Positions 1-13,000 of a DNA stretch of 64,000 nt are shown here, in pieces. Position 1 is the stretch's first letter, and each line of letters begins with the position of its first letter. The DNA lies in NCBI RefSeq assembly GCF_041260155.1, contig NC_091940.1, positions 2,390,001-2,454,000 on the forward strand, read 5' to 3'. The translations under genes were made by a program, and so were the position numbers. The DNA comes from Ptychodera flava. Taxonomy: Eukaryota; Hemichordata; Enteropneusta; Ptychoderidae. A model generated the notes under the pieces. That model was not told the origin of the DNA and did no database searches. It saw nothing but the letters and a program-made list of their open reading frames with translations.

Positions 1-934
1 AACCCCCAAGTTCGACAGAAAAGACTGCCCAATTTACTTCAGATACCGATTCCCACCGACACCATACGAGTTGTTGATACATTTTACACAAATAAAAACC
101 AAGTTGCGTAAAATCGTACGCTAGTTTTGAAATTGTAACGGAAACGCTGTTATATAAATTTAAACTTGTGAATATTTGCTGTAGTCAATAGGTTGAAATA
201 CTGGTTGCAGGCTGAAAGAACCTACCTGTCCACTTGGACAAGTACTTTTCAAAACTACTTGTCCCAGGCCAAATTTCACTTGTCCGGGACAGGCAGACAG
301 GTAATATTTCGAGCCCTGTAGTATACAGCAACTGTGCCAGACATACCGGTATGCCAGTATGACGAACATTTTCTGCTGTCTTGGTTGACTTAAGCATATG
401 ATTTACTGTGTAATAATCAAAAAGTCCTGAAATCAAAGTTGAATAAGCATACAAGGGGAATCATATATAATCTTGAGACAACACAAGTAAAGACTCAAAT
501 TCATGTTGATTCTTGAAATTGTCAATTTGAAGGAAGTCCATTGTTGTAGCATAAATTGAGTTTTTGTGACAGATAGTAAAGCTAGTAAAAGTTTTTGGTC
601 AAAGACTGCATTCACTTTCTATACTAGAAAAAGGTACCTAGATACTAGACAGGACATTATTATGAGAGATGACTTCTCAAAATTTACTTAGTATATCAAT
701 GCAAGACGGCCACAACTGATATTTCTGTTAAAATCACACTTTCTTCTGAAAATTACTGACTTATATACTTGTTTAATTCATGGAGTAAAATACAAATGAA
801 TGAATTTTTTATTGAATATTTGTAATTTGCATGTTTCACATTGACATTATGATTGCTACAATTACAAAATTAAGTTTGTCTGACACACCTGCCATTGCAC
901 TGACACAATCACTTGTCTCTTTATTTTATTTCAG
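1..934. other. intron of the kinesin gene (upstream end cut by window)
   Basis: No coding exon is recognised. Positions 215-300 hold several copies of the octamer ACTTGTCC or its near variants in a short compound repeat. I could not assign it to a family. Confidence 0.4.
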
Positions 935-1084
935 GGAGTCACAGATCATGAAAAACAGGTAGAAAAGTTAGAAAAGATCAATGCACAATTACAGGAAGAA
1001 CTGGATAAAACCAATTCACAGTTGCACAATGATGTCAGCAATGGCATTGATGAAAAACAGCTTGCAGATTCAGCTGAAATACAG
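935..1084 (+). CDS. kinesin exon (coiled coil), first visible exon
   Basis: The acceptor follows a pyrimidine-rich tttatttcag, and the donor is gtcaga after ATACAG. The 50 codons begin [16 protein letters not shown] and form a heptad-rich coiled coil. Both ends are in phase 0, so at least one further coding exon lies upstream of the window. Confidence 0.85.
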
Positions 1085-4000
1085 GTCAGATGATATTATT
1101 GTTTTCATATTTTAATACATTGAATAGTGACCCCTGCTGGTAGAAGCATAGACCCTCTTTTCTTACAGTCTATTGTAGAAGTCAACTTTTGCAATGTTAT
1201 ATGTGAATGCTATAAAGCATGCCAAATCAAAAATTTGCTGTTCCATGATGTGAGGAATGTAGTCTACATTTGCTTTATACTACCTCCTGTAAATTATAGA
1301 GTACAGATCATGGATGTATTGAAAGCTGTTTGCATGCTACGTTGTTGCATTACAGACTCCAAGATATGTCATATCTCTGATCCTACTTTCACAAAGAATA
1401 AAATTGTAATAGATACCAGGAATTAGGAAACAGCCTGTAATAACAGCAAAGACAGACAACATCTCAGCTTGTGTGTGAAATATTTAGCATCTAATTCATT
1501 TATCATGCCAGCTGTAAGCATTGCTACTTTGATGAAGTCTACATTGTGAAAAATATCCTTGATCGAAGGATAGGAAATAAAGAGAAAAATACTGTCATTG
1601 AAATCAATTGATAATCGAAGACATGAAAACGCTTGCTTAGTTTTACACCAATTTTCCAATGAATTATGTATCATTTAGGATCGTCACTTGAAGATGTGCA
1701 AAGTTGCCAAAAGATTTCCCACCTATTTCTGTTTTTTGAAACAAAGCTTGTGTAAAAATCATCCCTTGCTCATCTCTTGAAATTGTTCTGTCATTGATTT
1801 AGTTCTGGATGGTTGGCTATCAGGGTCAAAGTTCAGTGTACAGATTTGATTTGCATATTGAATGCCAGTAGAAGACATGCATACTCCAACTGTATCAAAA
1901 AACTTATTAATTTTAATGATCAAAACACCTTTAGGAAGCATATTGCCATTACAGCAAGTCAATCGACTACCATCTCCAGAAAATCATTTGCATTGATCAA
2001 TATCATATGAAAGAATCCAGTCAGGAAGTCATACATGCATTTATCTCATCCAAATTACAGTACACTTTCTGTGTAATGCTCTCATCCTTGGACTTCATTC
2101 CAAAAACATCAAGCCACTCTGACAAGCTCAAAATACTGCTGCAAAGACAGTATTGAGGACAAAGAAATCTAACCATATCACCTCTACACATAAGGAACTA
2201 CACTTTTTACTGGTGCAATACAATTCATTACAAAATTCTTCTGATTACATACAAGGCATTAAATGGCACTGCTCCTGTGTACTTGTCAGATCTACTTCAC
2301 ATAAATCCTTCACCTTGTTTACTTCGATCAAATGACAAATGTCTTCACCCTGTACCATGGTGTAACCTGTAATCGTATCATAAACACTCATTCTCAAGAT
2401 GTGCTCCTTGTGTGCAGAATGGTCTTCCACTGTAACTTTGCCAGTCACCTACCTTGGACCTGGTAAATTTCATAGTTACCTTGAATGATAATGATTATTG
2501 GACCTGATTTGATGTCTATTGAACATCTGTGTGAAGGACATGATATCACGTCTCTTTGAGAGAGCTTTTCAAATTTTGTGTTCTTGTTCAGTACCTTTGA
2601 ATGTTATTTTGAAATTAATTTTGCGCAATATAAATGCCTTTGATTGATTGATTGCTTGATTGATGACATTCTTACAGAAACTTCAGGAAGAGAATACATT
2701 TTTACAGGAAGATAACAGTAAGTTACAAGAGGATCTTATTTCATTGGAAAATGATGTCACAATTTTGAACAAGAGACTTTCAGATAAAGATGTTCATTTC
2801 AAATCAAGTGAGAAGAAAGCCAATACTGAAATCAAGTCACTTAAAGTTAAACTTAGACAAGTAGAGATGGAATTAGCAGAACTTAAAGCAAACCCAAAGG
2901 TAAGTAATCTATAATGTGAACTTTTTTTGCTCTTCTCTTATTTTTATGCAATATTGGATTCTTTATTTCTGTCAAAAACATCATGACGCGTTCTGAGGAT
3001 GAAACCACTCTCTATTGTCAAACTTCTGCTATCATATTGCACATCATTCAACAATCACTCAATATTATATATAACATGTCCCTCTTTGTGAACATCACTT
3101 TGACTTTAACCCTTATCCTGCCAGATCTGTCACATCCCCATCTGCCAAGTGGTATTGAGCCAAAAGCTATATGTATTTTAACCTACTTAGCATGGTATAT
3201 TATGGCAGATTTATTAACATATCTCTGTTTTCAAGGACCCTGAAACATTCAAGACTGATAAAATGTAATGCATAGGGCATGTGAAATTCACTGGTTTTAA
3301 CCAACTTGATGGTGACATGTGAACTTAGCAGGATAAAGTTTAATACAAGTACAACAATCATATGAATCACTGATGATGATAGTATTGTAATCAAAAGTGT
3401 GAAAGCTATCGGAGTATGTAAATCTTTTTTGAGCAGTGATAGTGAAGACATGCAAAAGCACTTCAGTAATTAACAAAATCACAAAATTGTGAAACCGCTG
3501 AGCAATTCAGTGATTTTGGAATCAAGAGTACCAGTAATATTTCAACACTTAGATAGGCAAACCTTGCTAAATGTGATTGTCAAGATAGGCAAACTTAGCT
3601 AAATTTGATTTTCATGATAGGCAAACCTAACTACATGGCATTGTAAAGATAGGCAAACCTGGCTACGTCTCATTGTTATGATAGGCAAACTTAGCTACAT
3701 CTGATTGTCAAAATAGGCAAATTTAGCTACATCTAATTGTTTAGATAGGCAAACTTATCTACATCTCATTGTTAAGATATGAAAAACTGGCTCTGTGTCA
3801 TTGTGAAATAGTCAGTCAGGAGAACTTTTCTGTGTACAATTCTGTGATATTAAAGGAAGCTGAAGAGATACGGAGACTTGTCGATTGACCTCTTGACATG
3901 TGCCAATTACACTGACAGATTGTTGAAGTGACAAAAACAGTGTCTGTTGAATCTGAGGAAAGTAAACAGGCGCTGAGTGAATCGCACAGTGAAAATACAC

Positions 4001-7000
4001 AACTACGCAGTCATATTGACAGACTACAAAAACAGAAAGAAGACGCACAAAGAAAATGGAAGTCTGCACAACAGAGAATTCAAAGCTTGGAAAATAAGGT
4101 AAAGATTTCTGTGCAAAGCAGCTTTGCTGTAGCAGTACTGTAATGACACCATGGATTTTGATCACCAATGGATATATCAAAACATGTACAAATGAAAAAT
4201 GTCCAAATATAAATGGATGAAAACCTTGTATTTATAATGTGTTGCCCTTGAATATCAATTGAATGTGTCCTCAACAAGCAGTCTGTGGTAATTTATATGA
4301 AAATGGTGTGCCAAATTCTTGATAGAAATGAAATATTTACCCTTAGAGTTCAGTATTAACGTTAAAATTAATTTGCCGAAGTTGAAAAAAACTTTACTGA
4401 ATGTAAACACCCATGAATGTCAATTGAAAGTTGTTCATTTGAATTTAGTTATCAGAAAATGAAAGTGAAATGGAAATTGTGAAAGAGGAATTTGAGCATG
4501 ATTTGATCAAGTTAGAAGCAAGCAAACAAGAAGCAATCCAAGAACTGAAGTTGGACGCTCAACAAAATAACGAAATGTTGAATAGACGTCTTTCTCTAAT
4601 GAGAGTCAGGTTTTCACAAATAAGACCTGGCTTATTGGACATTGCTGAAGAGTACAAAAATCTCAGAAAGATATGTTCACAGTTTCCAAAGATAATCAGA
4701 GCCACAATTCAACATACCAAAAACGAGGTAAGATTACAGTAATACTTACTCATTCAGCTCCAGTTTGCTGTTATCGCTGTCTTTTCAGATGAATGATTTA
4801 GTTTGCTGTTATTGCTGTCTGTACACATCAATGATATGACAAGAAATGTAACACAGCAAGATGTTGACTTATTACCTGTGTTTATGGATATAGACGCTGC
4901 AAGTAAAATGTCATGGAAATTATATTTTTCATCAGTTTATTTTAGATCCACTTTCTTTATTCAACTTATTTATTCTTATTGAATCTTATTTTCATTGGCA
5001 CTTCAACTACAATCTAAATGGATTCCTAAATTTACCTATCATTCAATGTTATCATCATCAAACGGTTTCACAGAAATCAGATTCAATCAAGTTTAAGACT
5101 AAAATATTTCAAGCCATTAGTGTATTATGATATTTACCATCTATAAAAGAAATACTGCTGTCTGACAACTGTCAATAATACACAATGTCATTTATTCATA
5201 ACACTTTTCATTTGTTGTTGTTGTAGATCCAGCAAGCAATATCTGGTGTCAGTGAACACAACAAAGAATTGGTCAGAAAATATAAAAAAGAAATGCAGCT
5301 CAGGAAGAAATACCACAATGAATTGGTAGAGCTTAAAGGTAACTATGATTTAGTGACATATATGTGAGAGCTCAACTGATCACTTGCCAGGGTGCATGTG
5401 ACAATCAACTGATCACTTGCCAGGGTGCATGTAACAATCAACTGATCACTTGCCAGGGTGCATGTGACAATCAACTGATCATTTGCCAGGGTGCATGTGA
5501 CAATCAACTGATCATTTGCCAGGGTGCATGTGACAATCAACTGATCATTTGCCAGGCTGTTTGTGAGATTGACTTTTCAATTGCCAGTCTGAATGTGAGA
5601 TCAATTTTTCTGCTGCCAGGCTTTATATGAGATTGGCTTTTCATTTGCAAGGCTATATGTGAAAATTAATTGATCATTTGATAGACTCTGGAAGGTCAAT
5701 ATTTTCAGTCAGTCGACTGTAAGATAAGATACATCTGAAATGAAAAATGTAATACATCTGAATTTTTTAAATTTTGTCTAAAGAAAATTATATTTTACTC
5801 ATGGTTGCTTAATATCAAATTTACACGATAAGTTCTCACATGCCATTATCTTGTGTATATGAAACAATGAAAAGAGAATTTTGGTTCTTATATTGTATTA
5901 CCGTGTATAATAATTCTCATGAAGTGAAATTCTGGTATACATGTAATTATTCTCATGAAGTGAAATTCTGGCATTTCGATGTGAAAGTGAACATTGACAT
6001 GATATTTCTTTCCTGACATTTTTCTTACACAGGTAATATACGAGTGTTTTGCCGTGTGAGACCACCCATCAAAGAAGATGGAGCAGGTCTTATGGCTAGA
6101 GTTGTAGTTACCTGTGATGAAGATGATGATGGTATAGTATTTGTTACTAGCAAAGGACGAACCAATTCTTATGAAGTTGATAAAGTATTTAGCCCTTCAT
6201 CTAGTCAGGAGGAGGTAGGTATACACCAATGTATCATTCATGCTCATTCTCATGCATCCATGGATGTTATCTAATGTCAGTGAAGATATCTGTGTGCCCT
6301 CACTGTTGAGTGGTTTCATGCAGAATCATGTAGAATCCACCATTACATTCCACCATTGCAACCACTCATAGTAAACACACAGTATCTCTTCTAACCTTTC
6401 AGAAGTGACTTTGAGGACGTATACTCACTTTAGAGTTCAGATTATATCAGGAAATGTGTCTTCATATGCCACCACCAGTCTCATCATATGTTTTTTCTGC
6501 TTTCTAGGTATTTGAAGAGTGCAAACATTTGGTTGTGTCGTGTATTGATGGATACAATGTTTGCATCTTTGCATACGGTCAAACAGGATCTGGAAAGACA
6601 TACACCATGGAAGTAAGTGACTCAATGTTATATTGATAGACCCATTCAAATTTACTCTTTAGCTGCAGTGTGTAGGTCAATATGCCACTCAATAAATTAT
6701 ACTGGTATTAACTTAAGATCCATACTCAATGATTTCCATGCCAAAAGATTGATCTACACATGTGTAGATTCTGAACGTATTTGATGAATCTTATTTTGAT
6801 AAAATTGCAGAGAATGTATGTATATGTTTGTCCATGATACAGGGAAGTGAAACGTTTCAAAGTTATGACACCCTTACAATGTTCATTGAAGTATGTTCTA
6901 AAGAGAGTATGAACAACATATTTTGGTGCACAGTGCTTAACCAAGAATAAGTGTACAACTTCTGAAATGTGTACAGTTCCTTAAAGATAGCTTCATGACA

Positions 7001-10000
7001 AGTCATATTATATCATATGAACTTCATATCACATATGTTATACTTTAAGACTGACTCTTCCCTGTGCATGTAAATGCAGTAATATTCAGTAAATCGGTTC
7101 AGATATGATGACCAAGGATAAATGTATATCATTGAATTTGGCAGGGACCAGCAGATGACCTTGGTATCAATCAGAGAGCATTACAGTTGTTGTTTGATGA
7201 GAGAGAAGACAGAGAAAAGGAATGGGATTACGTTATCACTGTCAGTATTATGGAAATCTACAATGAAATGCTCAGGTAACAACAAAAGTCTGATCTAGTC
7301 ACCATCTCTGTATCTCAATTTTAGTGAGGTTTTGAAGAACAAAATAATATGTGCAATCTGGTGACTGTCTCTTGACCCTTGATTTGATGTATGGCTCTAT
7401 ACTAACCCTTGTCCTGCCAGTCCTTTCACTTTCCCATCTGTCAAATCAGGAAAATGCTATATTGAACCAAAGCCTGTATGTATTGTCATCCACTTGGCTC
7501 GGTCTGTTATAGCATCTTAGTCTGTAAAATGGTTACAGTCCCTGTGTTTTCATAGGCCTTCAAATGTTCAAGTCTTTGTTAAAATGCAACTTAAAGGAGA
7601 TGTCACGCCTCACTGGTTTCAACAAACTTGACCTGATGGTGAGCTTGGTAGGATAAGTGTCAAGTACTCTCAGTGGTCCATCTGAACATGGCACACAGAA
7701 CAACCTTTGCATTATTGTAGTTAGGCTACTCCCTGCTGAACTATGGAGACTGTGTTTGTGTACAGAGGGAATGAGACAACATTGTGTAATCTACATTGAG
7801 TTGTAAGAGAGCGTAGAACAGTTCTGTTATACTGTCCTGTGTATCTCTTGCTATTACCTCTATTTTATAGTGGTAAAATATAACTGTAAATTTGAGTTTT
7901 TTAACCTTTTTCACTCCAAACGGTTTCCAATGTTTCAGTCTGTGGTTTTTGGTTTTGTATGCATTGATATGATAGTTCCTTGTATAGTGTATGAACACAA
8001 AAATTCTCAAAGGTACACCACTTGTTAATGCCAATAGCTAAAAGATTATGCAATATCTGGACAAATAATTCTGTCTCTTTTACCAGTGTTTTAGTGCATA
8101 ATTTGATGGTGGTATGCGTCTCACCCCATCTGTATTCTGTGTTTCCTTCATATTTATTCATGCAACTAATGTACATTCATTTCTGATAAAGTCAAGAAAC
8201 CACAAAAAGCTATTTACATTTTGCAATATACTGTTATACATAAAGAAATATACCAAAATGAAAATAAAACTAGTTTAATAGAGTATACCAAATGTTCATT
8301 TCTTGAATTGTTTTTCTTCTCTTCTGTGCAGAGATCTTTTAAGCAATGATCCAACATATAAAATGGACATCAAAATGAATCAAGATGGTGGATTATATGT
8401 ACCGGGGTTAACTTGCCATGAAGTAGAAACTGTTGATGAGGTCAACCAGGTGAGTCACAACCTTTCCAATCAGCATCCAACAACTTATTATCAGAAATTA
8501 TGGACAAATAATAGACAAGACAATGACAAAAATGTAGCTGCTTTTAAATTGTTTAACTTGATTGCTGAAATGACTTCTGTTGAAGGTGTAAATATTGCTT
8601 GTTTCCTTGACATTTGCAGGTATTGAACTTGGCCAAGGTAAACAGAGCCACTGCTTCCACTAATATGAATGAACACAGCTCAAGGTCACATGCATTGTTA
8701 TGTGTAACAGTGAAAGGTATGAACAGAACTACAGGCAGTAGAACAATTGGTAAGTCATCTTCTTATTGGTGGCAGCATGGCAACTATGATTTCATTGTTA
8801 CCTAGTTACCTATTACCATAGTGACACTGTCTCATCTAATTATTTCTGTATGTCTATCCATGCCTTTTTTCACTGCACATATCACCTGTGTTCTCTCTAT
8901 CTTTGAATCTTCACTTTTATTTTGAAGATTTGTGTCCCGATCTTTTGATAGCCAACTGCCAACTCATAAGTCATTTCTTTAGTAGTATGTTGTGAAACCT
9001 TGATACAGTGTTTTTTTTATAGGAAACTAACACCTGTGAGAAAAGCCTAGTTCTCTTGTCTATTGCCATAGACCATGAGAATAGCAATTCTAAAGTTGAT
9101 GGAATTCCTTTGGTCCTATAACAGGACCATCATCTTTACTTTGGAGACCGATAGATTCTGAAATGGATTTGTTGATGCCAGTGTTTTGTGTACTTGATCC
9201 ACAGGGAGACTCAACCTAGTTGACCTTGCCAGTGTTTTGTGTACTTGATCCACAGGGAGACTCAACCTAGTTGACCTTGCCAGTGTTTTGTGTACTTGAT
9301 CCACAGGGAGACTCAACCTAGTTGACCTTGCCAGTGTTTTGTGTATTTGATCCACAGGGAGACTCAACCTAGTTGACCTTGCCAGTGTTTTGTATATTTG
9401 GTCCACAGGGAGACTCAACCTAGTTGATCTTGCCAGTGTTTTGTGTATTTGATCCACAGGGAGACTCAACCTAGTTGACCTTGCCAGTGACCTTGCCAGT
9501 GTTTTGTGTACTTGATCCACAGGGAGACTCAACCTAGTTGACCTTGCCAGTGTTTTGTATATTTGATCCACAGGGAGACTCAACCTAGTTGACCTTGCCA
9601 GTGTTTTGTGTATTTGATCCACAGGGAGACTCAACCTAGTTGACCTTGCCAGTGACCTTGCCAGTGTTTTGTGTATTTGATCCACAGGGAGACTCAACCT
9701 AGTTGACCTTGCCAGTGTTTTGTATATTTGATCCACAGGGAGACTCAACCTAGTTGATCTTGCCAGTGTTTTGTGTATTTGATCCACAGGGAGACTCAAC
9801 CTAGTTGATCTTGCCAGTGTTTTGTGTATTTGATCCACAGGGAGACTCAACCTAGTTGACCTTGCCAGTGTTTTGTGTATTTGATCCACAGGGAGACTCA
9901 ACCTAGTCGACCTTGCAGGATCTGAAAGGGTTAGTAAATCAGGTGCTGATGGTGCTAGGTTGAAGGAAGCACAAAATATCAACAAATCATTATCTTCACT

Positions 10001-13000
10001 TGGTGATGTCATCCACGCATTGAGAAATAAACAAGGACACATACCATACAGAAATTCAAAACTAACGTATCTACTACAAGACTCCTTAGGTGAGTACTAA
10101 AATGCGTTTTTATGTCGCCATCTTTGTTCACACAGCAAGTAAATTTGGTGTTCAGGCAAGTGAAATATAAGTATTCTGCGTGTCTTAAAGGCAAGTACAT
10201 TTGAACGAACTATGCACAGAACAATTTAGATTGAAGTTTGAAAATGTATTTCATTCAGTCTGTAGACACTTGGATGTCACTGCAAGTCAAACATTTTAAA
10301 GCTTTTGTGAAAACCCTATGGAAGAGTGTCCTGGAGATCGATTAACTAGATCTCGAAATGACTGTTCTCTGTATCCGGTGTATCAGTGTACAAATCAACT
10401 GTACTTGATAGTGTAACTGCACCATTATGCTCGGTAAATGGACTGTAAACTTATTCAAAGCCACCAATGTTGTGAGTTTTTAATGGGCTCTGGCAAGCCC
10501 CATGCCATCAAAGGCGACATAGTACAGACTATTTCTATTTTGAGGTGACCTTTAATTGGGAGGGATGGGCCGCTACATTTGCAAAAGCATCAGTAGAGGG
10601 AAAATCAGCTCTGAAAAGTTCTGTTTGCTTCAAAAATATAAGAGTCAAATTCAGAAAGACTGCCATGCATTACAAGCAAACGTGTTCTTAAGGGGTGCAG
10701 ATGTACAAATACATAGGCAAACAGCAATAATGAGTAGCAGCTAGGCATATTGTAATTGGGAAAAGTTTGAACAGAATACTTATGAAAGATTTTATTTTAT
10801 GGATAACGTTATGAAAAAGTTTCAAAATAAGAAGTTTTTTAGATGTCCAAAATCTGCAGTAAAGAAAAAAAATAGTCTTAATGTAACTTTTTTCACATTT
10901 TACGTGTGATAGCAATCCTTCATTCTGAGAAAATATAGTTGGTGTTTGAATCCGCTCTTGTTCTTCTTCAGCTACACTTGCTCCCTAGGGTTTCCTTTTA
11001 ACAAAACTATATTCATATTTAATCAAAAGGGACAAATTATTTGTACAGTTACTTGAAATTGAAGATCCAGGCAAGTGAAATTTAAAATTCACTCTTCTCA
11101 AGTTTAAACAAATTTGAGACCTGTGTTAAAATGACACCAGTTTAATATTTTACAAAGGAAATGATGATTTCATCTTTGTAAATGCAGTGAATTGTAGTGT
11201 TTTAGTAATTTTTACACTGCAAAACTTGTCACATTACTAAGTGACAGAGGTTTTAGAGACACAGTAAGCTTTTTTAAGATGTCACTTTTAGATACAAACA
11301 TCTGTCTTGACAATCCATAAAAAAGTCAAAGAACTTGCAAACAAAATCATCTGAGAAACCTGTGATAGTATATTCTTTGTTATATAAACAAAGCTTGGCA
11401 AACTTTACAGAAAAGTGATAGATCATACAATGATTTGATGTTTTTCATTTTTTAGGTGGAGACAGCAAGACATTGATGGTAGTTCAAGTGTCTCCAGTAG
11501 AAAAGAATTGTGGAGAAACTTCATCAAGTCTGAGTTTTGCACAGAGAGTACGTACTGTTGAACTTGGCCAGGCTTCCAAGAAGATGGAAAGTTCAGAAAT
11601 TGCTATGCTAAAGGGTAGATTGGCTCAATATGAGGTAAACAACACAAAATATTCATCAATGTACATAAGATATGAAAAATATGCATGACTAGGTTATGCT
11701 GCATTGCAAGTACAATGCTAATGTTATCCTTAAAGCCTCAGTGGCTCAGGTTTTTTTCTCACTATTTGCCTAATGTTACAATTGTACAATGACTGTATTT
11801 ATATTTAATGGTAAATTTTAGTTTTCAAATTTGATTTTTTCCAATACATGCCAAATTATGACCATTTATGTATTATTTTATGGAAAATATACAAACATGC
11901 TGTTTCTGTGTTTGTGTAGATGGAAAACAACACCAAAAAAATGCAATGATCTTTCTGTGTTCATTCACCCATAAAAAACACTGCTTGGGAGTTCAATGTT
12001 TAGAAAGCAATTGTGCAGTAATAAAAACTGTCTGGAAATATTTTATTGGAAGTAGACATAAGAAAAAAAGGAGTAAAATATCAAATCAGTTGCATGTTTA
12101 CAAGGTGAATATTTCACTTTATATGTTACATCAATGGTGATAGAGTTTACTCTGCCTTAAGAAACAGAAACTGAAACACTGTCAGTGTGGAATTTGATAT
12201 TTTAAGAAAAAATTAAAGAAAGAGTTGCCGTAACTGTGGCTTTTAATAAAGAAAATAATTTCTAAATCATAGATTGTTGTATGCAGTTATATTACGCTGT
12301 TTTAAAGTTTAAACCAAGTTTCAGCAACGTAATTGCATCCAAACAACAATGTTGTTAACTTAGAAAATAATGACAATGCTCTGTGCAAGATTTATACCTA
12401 CAAAAAAGCAAGTTGACACCAAACTTAGACTAGTGCTTTCTTTAAACAGCTATAATGTAGATAGTAAATGCTGTATGCTAGATTGACATAGTGTATCAAA
12501 TAGAAGTGAATGAAATTCACATGTTGCTGTACATGTCCAATACTAACCATTAAAGACTGTCCCTTTCATCTTTGTAAATTTTGGAACTATATCATAACTT
12601 TAGTTTCATGTCACACATCTACATCTCTGATAAAAATCACATAACAATCTTAGTCCTTACATTATTGTCTTTGATTTCAATGTGAAATGTAGCTTACTCT
12701 TTCTCTTTAACTGTTCTCCATTTTCTTTCATAATTTCTGTTTCAAGTTGCCTCCAATTGATGAACAAAGTGAAATCACTTCTGGTATGCACCACCTTTCC
12801 TACTTTATATCTTTGTTTTGTCTCCTTATATTTGTTTTGTCTCTATTTTCTTCCTGTCACCCAGCACACTCTGTGAATTAGAGTCTTTCAAACTGTTCTA
12901 TCATTATTCTTCACATACACCTGGATTATGACTTTTCATTGACTTGCCACATGTATGATATTCTCATGAGTACACAGACAGACACACACAAACATGGCAC

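Noticed and set aside
5343-5630. Peptide repeats [11 protein letters not shown]
   Set aside because: They come from the 33-bp intronic minisatellite. It begins after a valid kinesin donor and is skipped by the next exon.
9116-10042. 308-codon open frame on the minus strand (repeats of [17 protein letters not shown])
   Set aside because: It is the antisense of the 51-bp array and of kinesin coding sequence. It stays open only because 51 is a multiple of three.
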